Origin: Apostichopus japonicus
Lineage: Eukaryota; Echinodermata; Holothuroidea; Aspidochirotida; Stichopodidae
NCBI RefSeq assembly: GCF_037975245.1
Contig: NC_092579.1
Location: forward strand, 8,526,001-8,590,000
Length of the DNA: 64,000 nt
Direction of reading: 5' to 3'
Part shown: positions 10,830-25,800 of the stretch, in pieces
Numbering within the stretch: position 1 is the first letter of the stretch
Layout: every line of letters begins with the position of its first letter
The notes under the pieces: model-generated
Databases searched by the model: none
What the model was told of the DNA's origin: nothing
The model's input: the letters and a program-made list of their open reading frames with translations, nothing else
Translations under genes and position numbers: made by a program

Positions 10830-13800
10830 CTAATGCAAGCGTGATGAAACATCTGGCCCAGCCTTGGTGATCTGCTCCACCACAAGATGGAGTAGGTGAT
10901 TCTGTTCTGCGGTGAAATGTTTCCTGTAAAGTGTAATCAGACAAGCCGGGCATGAAAGAATGTACCGTACCCATTGTAATTGGTGATATTACCTTTCAAG
11001 ACTGGCTACTATGCCCTAACCCACCCCCTCCCCTACTCAATCACCCACCCCCTCCCCTGCTCCCTGAAATACCCCTCCCCTGCTCCCTGAACCACCCCTC
11101 CCCTGCTCCCTGAAACACCTGCTCCCTGAACCACCCCCTCCCCTGCTTCCTGAAACACCCCTCCCTTGCTCCCTGAACCACCCCCTCCCCTGCTTCCTGA
11201 AACACCCCTCCCTTGCTTCCTGAACCACCCCTCTCCTGACCCACACCCACCCCTGCTTGCTGACCCACCTCCCTGCCACTTTTGTAAGATAATCATTACT
11301 AGAATGTTCATGTCTAATATGAGCATATTATCTGTTAATGATACAACTTAATTTGCTTCAAATCCAACTAGGAAAGCATATAATATTCATACTTACCATA
11401 AGTCTGTTTGTAGGGCCTGAAGAGCCTCCACATCTTTTGATTGACAAGCCATCTGAAGATAGAAGGGTAGAGATATCAAAGCAAACAGACTAAAAGAAAC
11501 AAAAACAAACAATAGAAAACAAACCACAGAACATTAATTTTACTATCTCTGAGTAAATTAATACTGCTTTACTATAGCGTTCAATTCAGCTGTCATTTTA
11601 GACTACTAGTGACTTAGTATAGTTATTTGTACTATACATAATGTTGCAATCAAAGTCTCTGGCAGACAATGATACAATGAGTGGTGCATGTATTGCATGG
11701 AGGGCAACAATGCACCCAAAACAACTTGTGGAATGTGTCCAATTAATAATTTCTGAGGAAATAGAGGAAGAATTGGGGTGGGAGGGGGGGGGGGGTATGG
11801 GAGGTAATAGGTATGGAATAAAGGAATTATTAGCTCAGTATCAATATAAACAGTAATATAACTACAAGTTAGTGGTCAACAATCCTATCTTATAGGACAC
11901 AATCCTAACGGTGACTGCAATAACTGTCATCACTATAGATGTCTACCCAATATACATACCACGACAGACTGTAAGAGGATAAACAGTTCTTCAGATAAAC
12001 TGACATTCGCTGTAAAAGTGAAGAGAGAAGTGGAAGTTAGGATGACTGTTGTGTAAGTTATTGAGATTGTCTTGATTGTAGCTGATAAGTAACATTTCTT
12101 GAACTGGCAGCTACATTGTACCAAGATATCTACTAATCTACTGCTTGAAAAATGTACAACACACTCAAATATGACCGGCAGTGAGCAATGAGTCCTAACA
12201 CCTACAAGGAAGGATGGGTAGGCCCTATTGAGGCTACTTTTTTAACTTAATACTATACACACAAAAATATAGACCAATGTTTCTCCTTTTGACTCAAGTT
12301 CCCACAAGCAGTGTTACTCTCTTACATGTCTCCCCTGAGAGAACATTATTAACAAACATGACAATGGGGAAGGGTAGAAACTAGTAAAGCTATGACCTTT
12401 AGCTGATACTACATGCAATACATTTTCTAAATATGTTCTTAAGTAACATTCTATCAGTAATGATACTCAGCAACTGTCAAATTATAGCATGAAAATTTGA
12501 CCATAATCAATGTGAAAGCTACAACCACCAAACCTAACATTGGGAGGGGGGGGGGGTGGCTTGCGGTATCCCTGTAAATGGGAACTAAATAACTATCAAA
12601 TAGTAGGAAAACTTGACCATAATCAATGTGAAAGCTACAACCACCAAACCTAACACTGGGGGGAGGGCGAGGTGGTATCTATCTTAAACTTACTACCATA
12701 AGGATATTGATGAATCCAATCATAAAACATTCTTACTTGAATTGCCATCAGCAGTAGTATTCCATGTGAACCTCTCTAGTGTCTGGGCATGCTCTGGACG
12801 TATCCTCTGCGGTGTTGGCTGGAAAGAGGCAAGCGATACGAAGGATGGTGACTGAGGCAGTACTTGTGGGAATAGGTGTAAATGACATGCCAAACTCATG
12901 TTATCCAGCAGAACATACATTATATTAGATATTACTAGGCCACATAGGGACTTTGTGAAAAGAGACTATGACAAAAGAAAATAACATACGATCTGTTATT
13001 TTTAAAATGTCTGATTCAAAGGAAGGCAGAAAACATGTCAAATCCTTCCAGACACAGCATCTCACAAACCAATAAAATTAATTATTGATTATTGATGTCA
13101 CTTGACCCAAACTTTAGCTCGAATTCACAGTCTTCATAATGTACCTTAATGTAAACATATCAAAGAAGATAAATGTAAAGAAAAAATGTTAGTTTTAAAT
13201 GTTGGAAACTAGAAAGACTTGCATGTTAAATACAGAGTGATGTCTGAGAAGAAGCAAAATTATTTCTGTTTGTATGACTACTAGACTCTATAAATGGCAT
13301 TCCAGATAGCCTACTTTGTAGAGGGGGATAACTTTGTGTTTTCTGACCAATCCATGTAATATATTCACTGAATTGGATACTCCTCGATCTAACTAATAGA
13401 TCTGTGTTGTGGTGTATACACATCTATTATATAATTTTATATTTTATATTTCAATCCATTACATCACATTTCTGTGGCCCACAAAGTTAACGTATTGGTT
13501 TATTTTGTCATTGGCAAACCTTTGAATGTTTTGCCTATGCTTCAATATCAGGGATTTTAAAGTAACTAATGTTTCCTAAGAATATTAATCGGGATATTAA
13601 TCTTTACTTTCACAAGGCAGCATAGCACCACATGACCAAGGCAGGGGAGTCACATGCAACATGCAGCCCTATAAAGTCACACCTGTTACTGAAGGAATAA
13701 CAGACCAACTATAAACACCATGAGTAAATCAAGCAAGTAGTATACATGATAATTGAAATACCTGCAGCAACACCAAGAGGAGAATTCTCTTGATTTCACA

Positions 13801-16800
13801 GCTTGCAAGGATGTCTGAGTATGCTCCAAGAGGCCGTCCAGTGTGATTCCTCGTTCCTCTCTCTCTGACCAGATATTCCATCTCAGTGAGTGTGGTCAAA
13901 GCTCCATCATAATCACCTACCAAGGACAGCAAATCATCAATTAACCAGTTTTTTCCTTTTTAAATTTACCTTTAGACTATGGTGGTCCTATTTCATATTA
14001 AAATACTAGATTTGACACCAATTAAAAACAGGCACTTGTTCATACAGCTTTAATACTGCATAATAATCCTACAAAACAAAAAATTAAACTTGCAGCATTC
14101 AGGCAAAATCATTTCATATCTGTGTATAATTAATCATCTATCATTCTATACCTACACGGAGACCTGCAACATTTTGTTGTTATAATCATTTGAGTGCTCC
14201 AAAGTTGCAGTTCTTTGCACATTTAAACCCAACCCATCATTTCTCCTATCTTTACACAGTTTGCAAAACCTGTGAAGTTTATGTTTTCTTGGTGGAAAAC
14301 AACATTTTATATTTCTCTAGTGCAAAACAACAAGATATTGTATTTCTTTGAGGCATTACAATCAACATATTGTATTTCTGTGGGGCATTACAATCAACAT
14401 ATTGTATTTCTTTGAGGCATTACAATCAACATATTGTATTTCTGTGGGGCATTACAATCAACATATTGTATTTCTGTGGGGCATTACAATCAACATATTA
14501 TATTTCTTTGAGGCATTACAATCAACATATTGTATTTCTTTGAGGCATTACAATCAACATATTGTATTTCTGTGGGGCATTACAATCAGCAGATTATATT
14601 TTACTGGGCCTTTACAATAAACATATTATATTTCTCTAGTGGATTACAACCAACAGATTATATTTCTCTGGTGCATTACCATCAACAGATCACATTTCTC
14701 TGGTGCATTACAATCTACATCTGGACTACATTTCTCTGGTGCATTGCCATCAACATATTATATTTCTCTGGTGTATTACCATCAACATATTATATTTCTC
14801 TGGTGTATTACCATCAACATATTATATTTCTCTGGTGCATATACAATCAACATATTACATTTCTCTGTCTTAATCTTACCTTTCTTTTATCTGACTAGCA
14901 ATCCACATGTAAAGTAAAAGTATACAGTGTACCTTTAGCCAGTCTGACAATTATTTAATGTCGAAAGAAAGGAACCAACTCTAACTAAAAGTTCATCAAT
15001 CAAAACTTACCGATATTTATCTTGCAAGATGAGACCTTAGCCATAGAGTTCAGACAGTCAAGTGGTGTCTTCAATAGATACAAACAATGTACAAAGTGAG
15101 GTTAAAAATATATGACTTGTACAAATTACAATACAACCATATATGAATGATACCTTTCAAAGCTCATCAGTGTGAAATAGTGACTTAAAAGACTTAATAG
15201 TGACTTAAAAGACTTAAAAGTGACTTAATAGTGACTTAAAAGGTTTACTGCATAGTACTTGACTTAAATCCTTACTAATGTGCGGACAACTTTATATGAT
15301 ACTACCTCTATCAAATACGTGACAGAGGAATAGAGGCTGCAAATGCTCAAAGAAGTTAGGTTTTCCACCATAGGATATAACAAAGAGACACAGTTTGTCA
15401 CTGACGTCAAGGAATTAATTGACAAGTTGCTTTAAGTTTTAACCATTCATACTATTCCTTATCAATACCATTAAGAATACAAATAGCTATAACAAGGGAT
15501 TCAACTTCAAGCCATAAGCCAAGAAAGGGAGGGGGGGGGGGGAGGGGTTTGGGGCTGTAAAGGTAATAATAAATTTGATTAATAAATGGAATAACATATT
15601 TTAAACTTTTGTAATTACAACTAGCAATGCAAATGGCAGTCACTGAAGGTTGTAAAGCCATGCAGTGAGGTAAACTACATAGATGCACACTGTGGCATTC
15701 TTGATCACGTTTTCTACATCCTGTGGATACAAATTTTATATCAACAAGCAAAGCAAGGGATATGTGACTTTTACAGATCATTTCATTTATGCTGGAAGGT
15801 TAATCTAACCTGATATTGGAATTCTGCAGCTCTTTGGTAATGAGTGATGGCCTCTCCAGGCTTTCCTAATTTCTGTGAATAAAATCAATTTTGCATTATA
15901 TTAGCAAGTTAAGTATTGAAAAGTCATTATTCAACTTATTTTTCTTTGAAAGTTCTAAATTTCTTTAGACTTAAAAAGTAACATGGAACACCATTAGAGT
16001 GGAGTGACCATACAATCTTGACCATCCACATATAGCACAAAACTCATATAGAGAGTTTATATACAGAAGCCAGTATAATACAGTAACTATCAAAAGAGGT
16101 TGTAGTAAATTTAAAGGTAACAAATTTCTAACCGCTGTAAACATTCATATAATACTAATTCACTGCTCACAGGACGAGCTAGTCTGTCTGCTAAAGTAAA
16201 GTAACAGAGCACTGAATGGAGACATTTTGGTCATATCAAAACTTAAATTTCAAACGTGCAAGCTTTCAAGCCAGGCTGTCAAGTAGCCAAATTATGCTAC
16301 AAGTCCTCTTAATTGAAACAGAGGTTTATAATTTACACTGCACAAAGTTAACAATGTACAAAAGCCTATTATGCAACAACTTTTTTTGTTTGTCAATGTG
16401 ATTTTTTTTTTCCCCCTTATTTTGGAAGAGTTGAACTCTCAATGACCTTACCATTAAGTGATCACCAAGTTGTAGACTATACATAGCTGCCAGGGCTGGT
16501 TGTTTTTGTTCTATGCATACCTGTTCAATGCAAAAAGAAGATATCATGTTACTTACTCTGTAAAATGTACAACAAACAATATATAAAGGTGGCTAACCCC
16601 CGAAATAAATATCAATACTACATGTATCTAAGAATGTAGCAACTACCATGAACTTATCATCTATTCTTGTTTTCAATTTTTTTTTACACATCAATTATTA
16701 AATACTACAGTGTAAGTACTTTTGTTTCATGAGCTGTTAACATAACATACGAAGCACCTTATAGCATGTCTTATGATTCACACACACAAAAGGTAATTTC

Positions 16801-19800
16801 ATAGAATGATACATTGCTGATCAAGCACACAAACCCTACACAATTAGCCCTTCTAGTGTGAAAAGATTTAATGAATTTAACATATCATGTACCAATATTC
16901 CACTTCCCACCAGTAACAATGATCTGTTCTTTTATACAAAATATGGTAAACATGAACTTCTCTCTGCAATGTGCCAATACAGATACAGAGATTGGAGTCA
17001 CGGAGTATTTCAAGGACACAGACCATTGTTCTTTATACAAAATATGCTTAACATGAACTTCTCTCTGCAATGTTAATGTCAATACAGATACAGAGGTTGG
17101 AAAGTCACGGAGTATGTCAAGGACACAGATCTTTGTTCTATATATGCTACGAAAACTTCTGTCTGCAATGTTAATGTGCCAGTACGGATACAGAGATTGG
17201 AAAGTCACTGAGTATGTCAGGACACAGACCATTGTTCTATATACAAAATATGCTAAACATAAACTTCTCTAGAGCTGCAATGTTAATGTGCCAGTACGGA
17301 TACAGAGATTGGAAAGTCACAGAGTATCTCAGGACACAGACCATTGTTCTATATACAAAATATGCTAAACATAAACTTCTCTAGAGCTGCAATGTTAATG
17401 TGCCAGTACGGATACAGAGATTGGAAAGTCACAGAGTATATCAAGGACACAGACCATTGTTCTATATACAAAATATGCTAAACATAAACTTCTCTCTGCA
17501 ATGTTAATGTGCCAGTACAGATACAGAGATTGGAAAGTCACAGAGTATCTCAGGACACAGACCATTGTTCTATATACAAAATATGCTAAACATAAACTTC
17601 TCTAGAGCTGCAATGTTAATGTGCCAGTACGGATACAGAGATTGGAAAGTCACAGAGTATATCAAGGACACAGACCATTGTTCTATATACAAAATATGCT
17701 AAACATAAACTTCTCTCTGCAATGTGAATGTGCCAGTACAGATAGAGAGATTGGAAAGTCACTGAGTATGTCAAGGACACAGACCATTGAGTTTAATACG
17801 TACACTGCAACTAATACAGTACTGATTTCGCTTAACTCCCGTTAAAATTCGTTGATAGAAAAATAATCGGATTTCTACGTTTTTTTAATCGAAATTCCCC
17901 GATTTTTATCGAAATTCCCCGAATTTTAACGATTGGTTATCTCAGTCATTTCCTTCGTGGAATTTTCAACGATGCATTGAAATTCTTTTGTAAACGAAAT
18001 AGAAGGTCAATATGTGGTTACGCGAATCGTCGGAAAACGCGTAACTTCGTTTATCAGTATCAATTAGACTTTGGTACAGTCGTTTGAAAGAGGGAATATT
18101 TACAAGAGCATGCTCAGGCTTGTATGAGTAGTAATGCACATAAATTCATGTAGCTAAACTGGCGGGGGACGTTTTCTTACTGTAAACCCCAAACACAGTG
18201 ACATAAGTCTTAACTTGGCCAGGTCTGATAGAGGGCTGCAGTACAAGCTATGTACCAAAAGGCACCCTTCCAGATAAGTTGAAGTTCTGTTTAACCATTT
18301 AAATAACAATGAATGGACATATAAACTTGGTTTACTTGCAGATTACTAAAAATAGTTATTTTTAAGAGATGTAAATTTGGTTTTTATGAGAGTTGAAGTA
18401 TGAAACTTTGTTTCCGAGCGAAAACATGTTACTTGAAGCAAAATAAAGATGCCCCGCCCATTCTGCGAGGACGCTTCCATTTTTCAAAAAGGGGTTTCTC
18501 TTTTTATTTTTTCTATTTTGTTTACATTTTAAACATGAAAATTATTCAAAAATATGTAAAGAACTTAGTAATGTACTGCAAACTATCTATAAAAAACAGA
18601 AAAACGATGTTTTAGGCATGAATAATGTGTTCAATATAACTAAAGTAGTAGGTCAATAGTCATGAGCTCATGACTGTCGTCAATTCGTTTTCTCAGTTTA
18701 TATTTGCGACATATCACCCGTGTACATCGATCAATGGCATGGTGAAATCCCGTGTGAAAATATATTAACCCCAAAAGACGCAAATGGTCGTTCCAGAAAG
18801 TACCGTTATAACATTAACAACACATGGCCAGTTTGCTCTCTCAGGTCCGCACGTGTACAGCCATTTTTTTCACACATGGTATTATGCTGTGCATGCATTG
18901 CGGGCGGGATTGCGGCAAACATAAATGGAAATGAATGAATACGAAAAACTTACGATATTCTTCACAAATATTGATGCTTAGATAAGTGCTTCCTCACAAT
19001 CAACGAGCCGCCCTAAAATTCGCTCCGCTTACGTTAAAACTTCTATATATATAACACATTGAAAAACCCGAGTTTTTACACACATAATTCCCACTGACAT
19101 TGGTCACAGAACATAAGTAGGTCATTGACATTCGAACTTGGCAACTTGCCCAAGTTCATCGCACCATGGGAACGACACAACACATTGAACATGATGTTAA
19201 ATTCTCCCGCCATCTGGACGCCGAGTGTAAATTTTAGTGTAATAGGCAAATTATGAATGGTACTGCGCAGCGTGGTTAAATCTTAACATATTGCGACACA
19301 AATTTTGGGCAAGCTGTTGTTGAAGTTACTTTCATATCAAATGTAAGGTACTGTATCATGTATGTGACACAAGAGAAAGAAAATGAAATCAGAGGCTGCT
19401 AAAACCAGTTTGAACTTGATTTTTACAACCCATCGCAGAACACGTGCGTGCGTAATTTTTAACATGACTTTTAATGAGTAAGTAGGAAAGGTGGGTAAGT
19501 TTGCTAATTTAGGCGAGTTTTTGTTTAAAATCTTGTGATAGACAAATATATTGTTTTTTTTTTCTTCAAAAGTTACGATGTTGCCGAAGGCGGAGTTATA
19601 TAAATTCAGTGATCTGAACTTCTGAAGACCATGAATACTGATCATGTGTGTTAGACAATTATTATTACACGAAAGGTTCGCAATATTATTGGGCCTAATT
19701 AGTAATTAACATACACTGATCGTTGTCTTGCTGCCTGAATTGCTACCTGCTGGAAAAGAAAACCTTAATTATTGTACTCATAACGTCCTATTTTGATTAA

Positions 19801-22800
19801 AAGTCGAGTGACGGTCGAGGTCGAGTCGAGTCGAAAAAGCCGCGATCGGGAAACGGCGTTTAAACGTTTAACCGACCGGCAGGCGATACGGTGAAACGGT
19901 TAGCGAAATATCTGTTAGGTCACACCCTTATTTAAACACACAAAAAAAAAACGACCTTATTCAATGAAAATATACTGAAAGCCATATCGCAAAAACACAA
20001 AATCGCTTATAACTCGAAAACGGAAGGAGACATCGACTTTTGTCGGCTGTATAGGGATTTCCTAAACCGAATTTTGATGCGCTCTATCCACCTGTGTCAT
20101 TTATGAGCTTCTCTGACGTAAGCTGCAGTACGTAATTTCTCTATACCAGTTCTGCGAAATTTATTTACGCAGTAAACATCGTTCATTATGTTTTCTTTCA
20201 CAACGAATATTCAAAGTTGTGCTCCACACGCTTCACAGATATTGTTTTATGTCGTTCATTTTCAATTCTACTTTAAAATTACATTTTCAAACGATGCATT
20301 GCATGCCTTATCAAACATTCCTGATTAGTAAAACTAGAGAAGGATATTCAAATATATATTATTTTCATTTGATATGATTTTATGAGTTGTTCCACTTGAA
20401 AAACGATGATAAAACCGAAAAACAAAACATTTACTTCTCATGTGACGCATACCGGGAGACTCATAAAAACTCCCCCTTCTCATTAAATTAAATTTACATG
20501 CCGTCAGGCCAGTTGAAAGCCGTCAGGCCAGTTGAAAGCCCTCCCCAGTAATGTTTGATCAACTCTTCTCAATATACAATACTCAAATAAGCAATGAAAA
20601 TATATTCATTTTCCACAGAAATCTACCCAACGTGGGCCCCAAGTCACTGCTTTATTTTCTTAGTAGTCATGGAAACAATTGTTTGCAACTCTCTTGCTGG
20701 CCAGGTGTTTTCAAGTTTTATTAATAGCACGACTTCTGATTGGTTCATTCAAGATAAACTTTCTATCCCTGCTGGATTGTTCTACTTATATATATATATA
20801 TATGAATGAATATTTGGGTTTCAATTAACTTAGTAACAGGTAACATCCATTCCATTACGAACAGTAGGGGGGTAAAATAATGTTTGCTTCTAGAGGCAGC
20901 CAGCCAAAGGTTCTGCAGTGCTAAACCCCCACGAAGATAAAATACTATGCTAATTAACATATGGTAGGCGTGAATTTGACAAAGCCAGGTTTATGATTGG
21001 ACTAAGCCTCTCAAGAAAGTTTGGTGGTGGGGATATCCAGGGTAGGGAATGCACATGTAAGCAGCATACTATAGGTGGCCCAGACCCAGGCTGCGACCTT
21101 AATTACCAGGGCAGTCAATCTGCATTCGCGGGCAACTTACAGTAACGGGTTAGGGGGAAAATAATAGTTTTTTTTTTGTTTTTTTTTTGCGTGCATTGAA
21201 GCCGGGGGAGGCTTTTTGGTCGGAATGCAGAAAAGTTTGAGAGTGCGGTTCTGTAGTAAACGGTACTGTAGTACGTCAAGTAACACAGGAATTTATTGGG
21301 AATAAAGATCTCTTTGATATCCAGCTACGAAAGTACTGTTTCATTGTTGATATCTTTTTCCTTGTTTTTCTGACACTGCGTTCCTTGGTGAGTTAACTTA
21401 AACTTATCCTAGTTAAATACTAGCCTATAACAGTCGTAGAATGTGCTTGTTACGATCGACCAAGACTAGTTTTTACTATCCTAGCCAAATCATTTTTTCA
21501 AACACCTAGTACAGAACTAACTCTGTCTTATATACAATCAAACTTTTGCAACGTTTGTAATATTCCTCGGCAACTTCTGGTATAGTCTGAAAACGGCTGT
21601 AGTTACACTAAGGATTCAACGCAAGTCACAACCTTGATATGTCTAGAATTGCCTTGGCGGTTTTTGATCGCGATAACTTTCGTGGAAATTTCGTTGAAAC
21701 TTTGTTGACAACCGTGCCCGCAGTAGTCTAAATCTTGTCAACGAAATTATTCGTTTTTAATCGATTTTCAACGATTTTCAACTTTTGTTATCGATCGTTG
21801 ATTTTTTTTTCAACGGGAGTTAAGCGAAATCAGTACTGTACCACTGTCAACAGCACTCCGATTTAATGTCACAATTTTCATTCAATGAAGCTTCTGTACT
21901 GCACAAGGCTTTCAAGAAAATTAAACTGAGACCAAGCAGTACATGCAAAGTGGATTATTACTAGTAATCTAGAGAAATGAAAGTTTTTCACTCAACTATT
22001 AGCTGTAACTCTCCCTAAATGATATGAACACTGGGCACTGGTGTGTTTAAGTTTGGAGTTGTTAATTACTGCATATATACAAGATGAATGGTATCTGTTG
22101 GTGGCCAGGAAGATGAGGGGAGGAATATGGGAGAGGGTCTGGGGTAGGGGGGGGGGGGGACTAGATGACTCTTTTGAGATTTACTTACCCTTAAAGCATG
22201 ATTATAACAATTTATAGCTGCCATGAGATGTTCCTGGAAATTTGGGCATTTAAGAGTTTCATCTGACCAATGAGCTTTAAGGAAGTGATTAGCCGAATCA
22301 ACCAGATACTGCACCTCCCATGATTGATTGCCCTGGAGATGTTCACACCTGCAATGCCATAAGAAATAAATAGGGTATTGACATAAAACATGTAAATAAA
22401 ATGACGAAGCGGGTGAATTAATAATGACTGTAATTAGAGTGATGTAGGTCACTGAAAAAGTCTAATGCAGAAAACAATGACATGCAGCATGTCCCCTGGG
22501 TTAGCTTTAAGTGATACAAAATATGCTTTAACTATTCAGTAAAGTAAAACCCTAAGTTGTAGAGAGCATAGATAGAACAGAGGATACAGAGACTGTGTTT
22601 ATCATTCAAATCTAAGAGGGTACAGAACATGAAATATATCAATACGGGTCTGTTCACGTTAAAGCGCCCAAATTAGCATAAATGGCATTTGGAGCATTGT
22701 GACAAAATAATTAGAGATTCTAGAGATACAAATATTATCCCCATGGTGAGAGTCCACCTAGCTGTACCTACCATAGCATAGACAATTTCCTGAGATATGC

Positions 22801-25800
22801 GTATGGTATGCTATACTCCCAGAAGTGCCGAAATGTGGACGGAAAATGTTGCCGTTTTCAAACTGCACAATTTGTACTTTGATCTATTCTCAACTCCAAA
22901 AGAGGAGTACTCCAAATTTTGTCATGATTGAACTTTGTGGCTATAGGTTCCCTCTCATAAATATTTCAGAAAATTTCATCGATGAATTTGCGAATTATTG
23001 CGAAACTGGACCAGTGTTTCGGACATCACTTTTTCCGTCCACATTTATACACCAATTTATGAGTGGCATAGTCTGGGGTTAAATAACAAATGTTGACAGT
23101 GGTGTGCCTTTTCAATACTGTCATAGTTGTATCAAATAAAATATATATCAGATGCATGTCCATTCAGCCACATTTTACTACAGAATGAAGTTAAACAACA
23201 TGCAAAATGTTTCCGTCCACAATTTGGTGATGTCCGAAACGTCATGAAGCATCTAATATATGAAGTATGTTAAAACCCACAAGACTGTTTTGTTACTCTA
23301 ATTAAAGCATAAGTACTCCCCCAACTACAGTATGTACATGACACTCTTCCACTCTTCCGTTTTGATTTTATAACCATTTCAATTTTTCCGTCCATGTGTG
23401 TGATGTCCGAAACACCAGTGATGTCCGAAACAAGTTTTAATTAATACTACTTTATGTTGCTTGAAAAAAAGACACAATAGATGAGCACTTCATATATTAT
23501 GACAAGTTCTATTGTTACAAACATACATACTGCACTACTCAAAACTTTATCCATCTTGTACCAAATATTATAGCAAAATAACCTTAAAAGTATGTTTCGG
23601 ACATCACCATGTGTTTCGGACATCACTTTTGTGAATCCAACATATTGTAAAACAGCACTAGTTTCAACTGAATGGTTTAATTGGTTGATTTCAGTGTGCT
23701 AGAATACACTAAGATCCTACAACAGAATGCTTCTTAACTTTTGGTGTCATTTGACCAACATGTATTCATCTTTTGATGACTTGTGACAAGTCTAAAATGA
23801 TATTCTACATATTTGGGTATGAATGTTACTGGGAACATCAAATTACTTGGATTTTTCTAGAACTGACATCATTAACACTACAATTTTCCATCATTTAGTA
23901 CTGAAGAAGTAAAAAAAACGTTTAGTGAAATTTTTTCTGACATAACATGTATCAGGATACCATCACAGTATACAGTACAGTACATTAGAAAGTACAGGTT
24001 ATGCTGTAATTGTCTGCTATAGCTTGAATCAAGCTATTTGTCACAACCATAGAAAGCCTTTTTATAGGCTAGAAGAACTACATCAAAGGGCATGTGGGTA
24101 CCATGCATGGACTGTCATGTGATGTGTTTCAGCTTCCATGGCGGTACCAATTTGATGTTTCCCAAGATCATATTGATAATTGTAAAGTTAATTACACACA
24201 ATTGGAATAGGCCTAGACGAGTTTTGTAGCACAGTAGCTCGTGTTTCTATCACATCGGTCTACAGCAGGGTTGTCCAACCTTTTGCAGAGGAGGGCCACA
24301 TGGAATGATTATGATGAAGTAGGGGGCCGTATGAACCATTCGCTCGATTTTTCGACTTTTTGCGCAAAGCCTAAGGCAACAAAATGTGAGCACTGCGCGT
24401 GGAGCGCACTAACTTATTTTCCTTCCTGATAAAACAGTCCAGCCGGCCCCCCTCCCCTCCCCTCCGCTGAGAGAGTGTCATACAAACTGACCTGTATGAA
24501 GTTTTTTTTTGGACCCAGAAGGTTCGAATGATTGATTATATAGCTTCAAATTGTTATCAATAAATCTGCTCACTAAATTTCACACCGTAGAGCCTCTCTG
24601 GCGGGCCGGACGCAACCCTGCGGCGGGCCGGACTGTGGCCCGCGGGCCGTAGGTTGGACAACCCTGGTCTACAGCATAGTATGTCAACGTCACTTTGAAA
24701 AACTGAACACTGTTCAGTGTCGTCTGTCGCTCTATATGATATGGACTCAGTGTGCATCTATAACACCCTATGTCAGAGCAGTTTAACTGTTGATGGGAAC
24801 TTGATGATTGTCAAGAAAAGCTACCAGTATTTTGGGAAGATGTTATCTAAGTAGTAGGACCGTGGAACGTGTCTGGTGATCTAACCTATAAATGTTGGTC
24901 AACGACTATAACTATAATGTTAAGGTACAGACATTGCTAGGTAACTGTGTGTTGTCTGCTGCTCTAAGCCGAAATATACATTTACTGTACTAGTTAGTAA
25001 ATAACAATGGGCAATGTGGAGATTAATGCAGTATATCAGATTATTAGTACCACCCTGGAACACATTACAGCACATGACCCTCTTTGACTGGTACACGGAT
25101 TTACTGTGTGATGAAACCTCCAGGTTTACTCGATGGTGTCAACAGTATTAATATACACAGAGTGGTGCATCATGCATGCATGACCATGTTTTCATTCCGA
25201 GTTGCTTCACTGAGACTTCAGATCTTTAGTGATATGTACAATATACAGATATTTACAGTATCATGATGAAACTTTAGGATAAAGCTGAACAATTTGCTGA
25301 GCTGCTCTATACCATAACACCTAAGCCTTATACTTAAATGTAAGTTTAGGCCATAAGCTTAAATAGTAACAATCTTACAAAGTAAATCATTTAATTCATA
25401 TGTGACAAGGAGTATTTGTACAAACCATGAATACTTGTTTTTCACATCATAATAGCCAAGGCATAATGATGAATCTCGATAAAGAAGGATATTTAAACTA
25501 CTGTAGTACTTATAGTACTACTCGTATAGGATACTACTGTTGCTTAGCTGGGGCCAGTGGAAGCAATCTTCAACATTGGCAGATCCAGCTCAAAGGTGCA
25601 TGGGGAGGGGGTGGGAGTGGGTGGGTACCATTTGAAGGGGTGCAAAATAGTTGTTATTGCTGACATTACAAAATAGGACCAAGCATTCTAGTGGAGTTTA
25701 GGTTATGATACCTCCCTTCTGAAAATTGTTTAAATAGTAGACTCAATGATACTAGCTACAACAGGTGGGTGCCAAATTAGCTATGTAGGGATGTCTCCTG

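Larger units (their letters stand above)
16521..22188. other. F8A1: F8A intron 4 (5.67 kb)
   Basis: Bounded by exon 5 (16452-16520) and exon 4 (22189-22348). Almost all of it is repeat: a ~110 bp satellite (16920-17790) and a 4.02 kb inverted-repeat element (17817-21838). No exon was recognised inside. Confidence 0.8.

Noticed and set aside
11033-11326. Glycine-rich frames on the - strand
   Set aside because: They are the C-rich minisatellite read in several frames; all three frames give similar low-complexity peptides.
14348-14917. Frames of 90-122 codons rich in Tyr, Ile and His
   Set aside because: A 32 bp minisatellite in an F8A intron read through in three frames.
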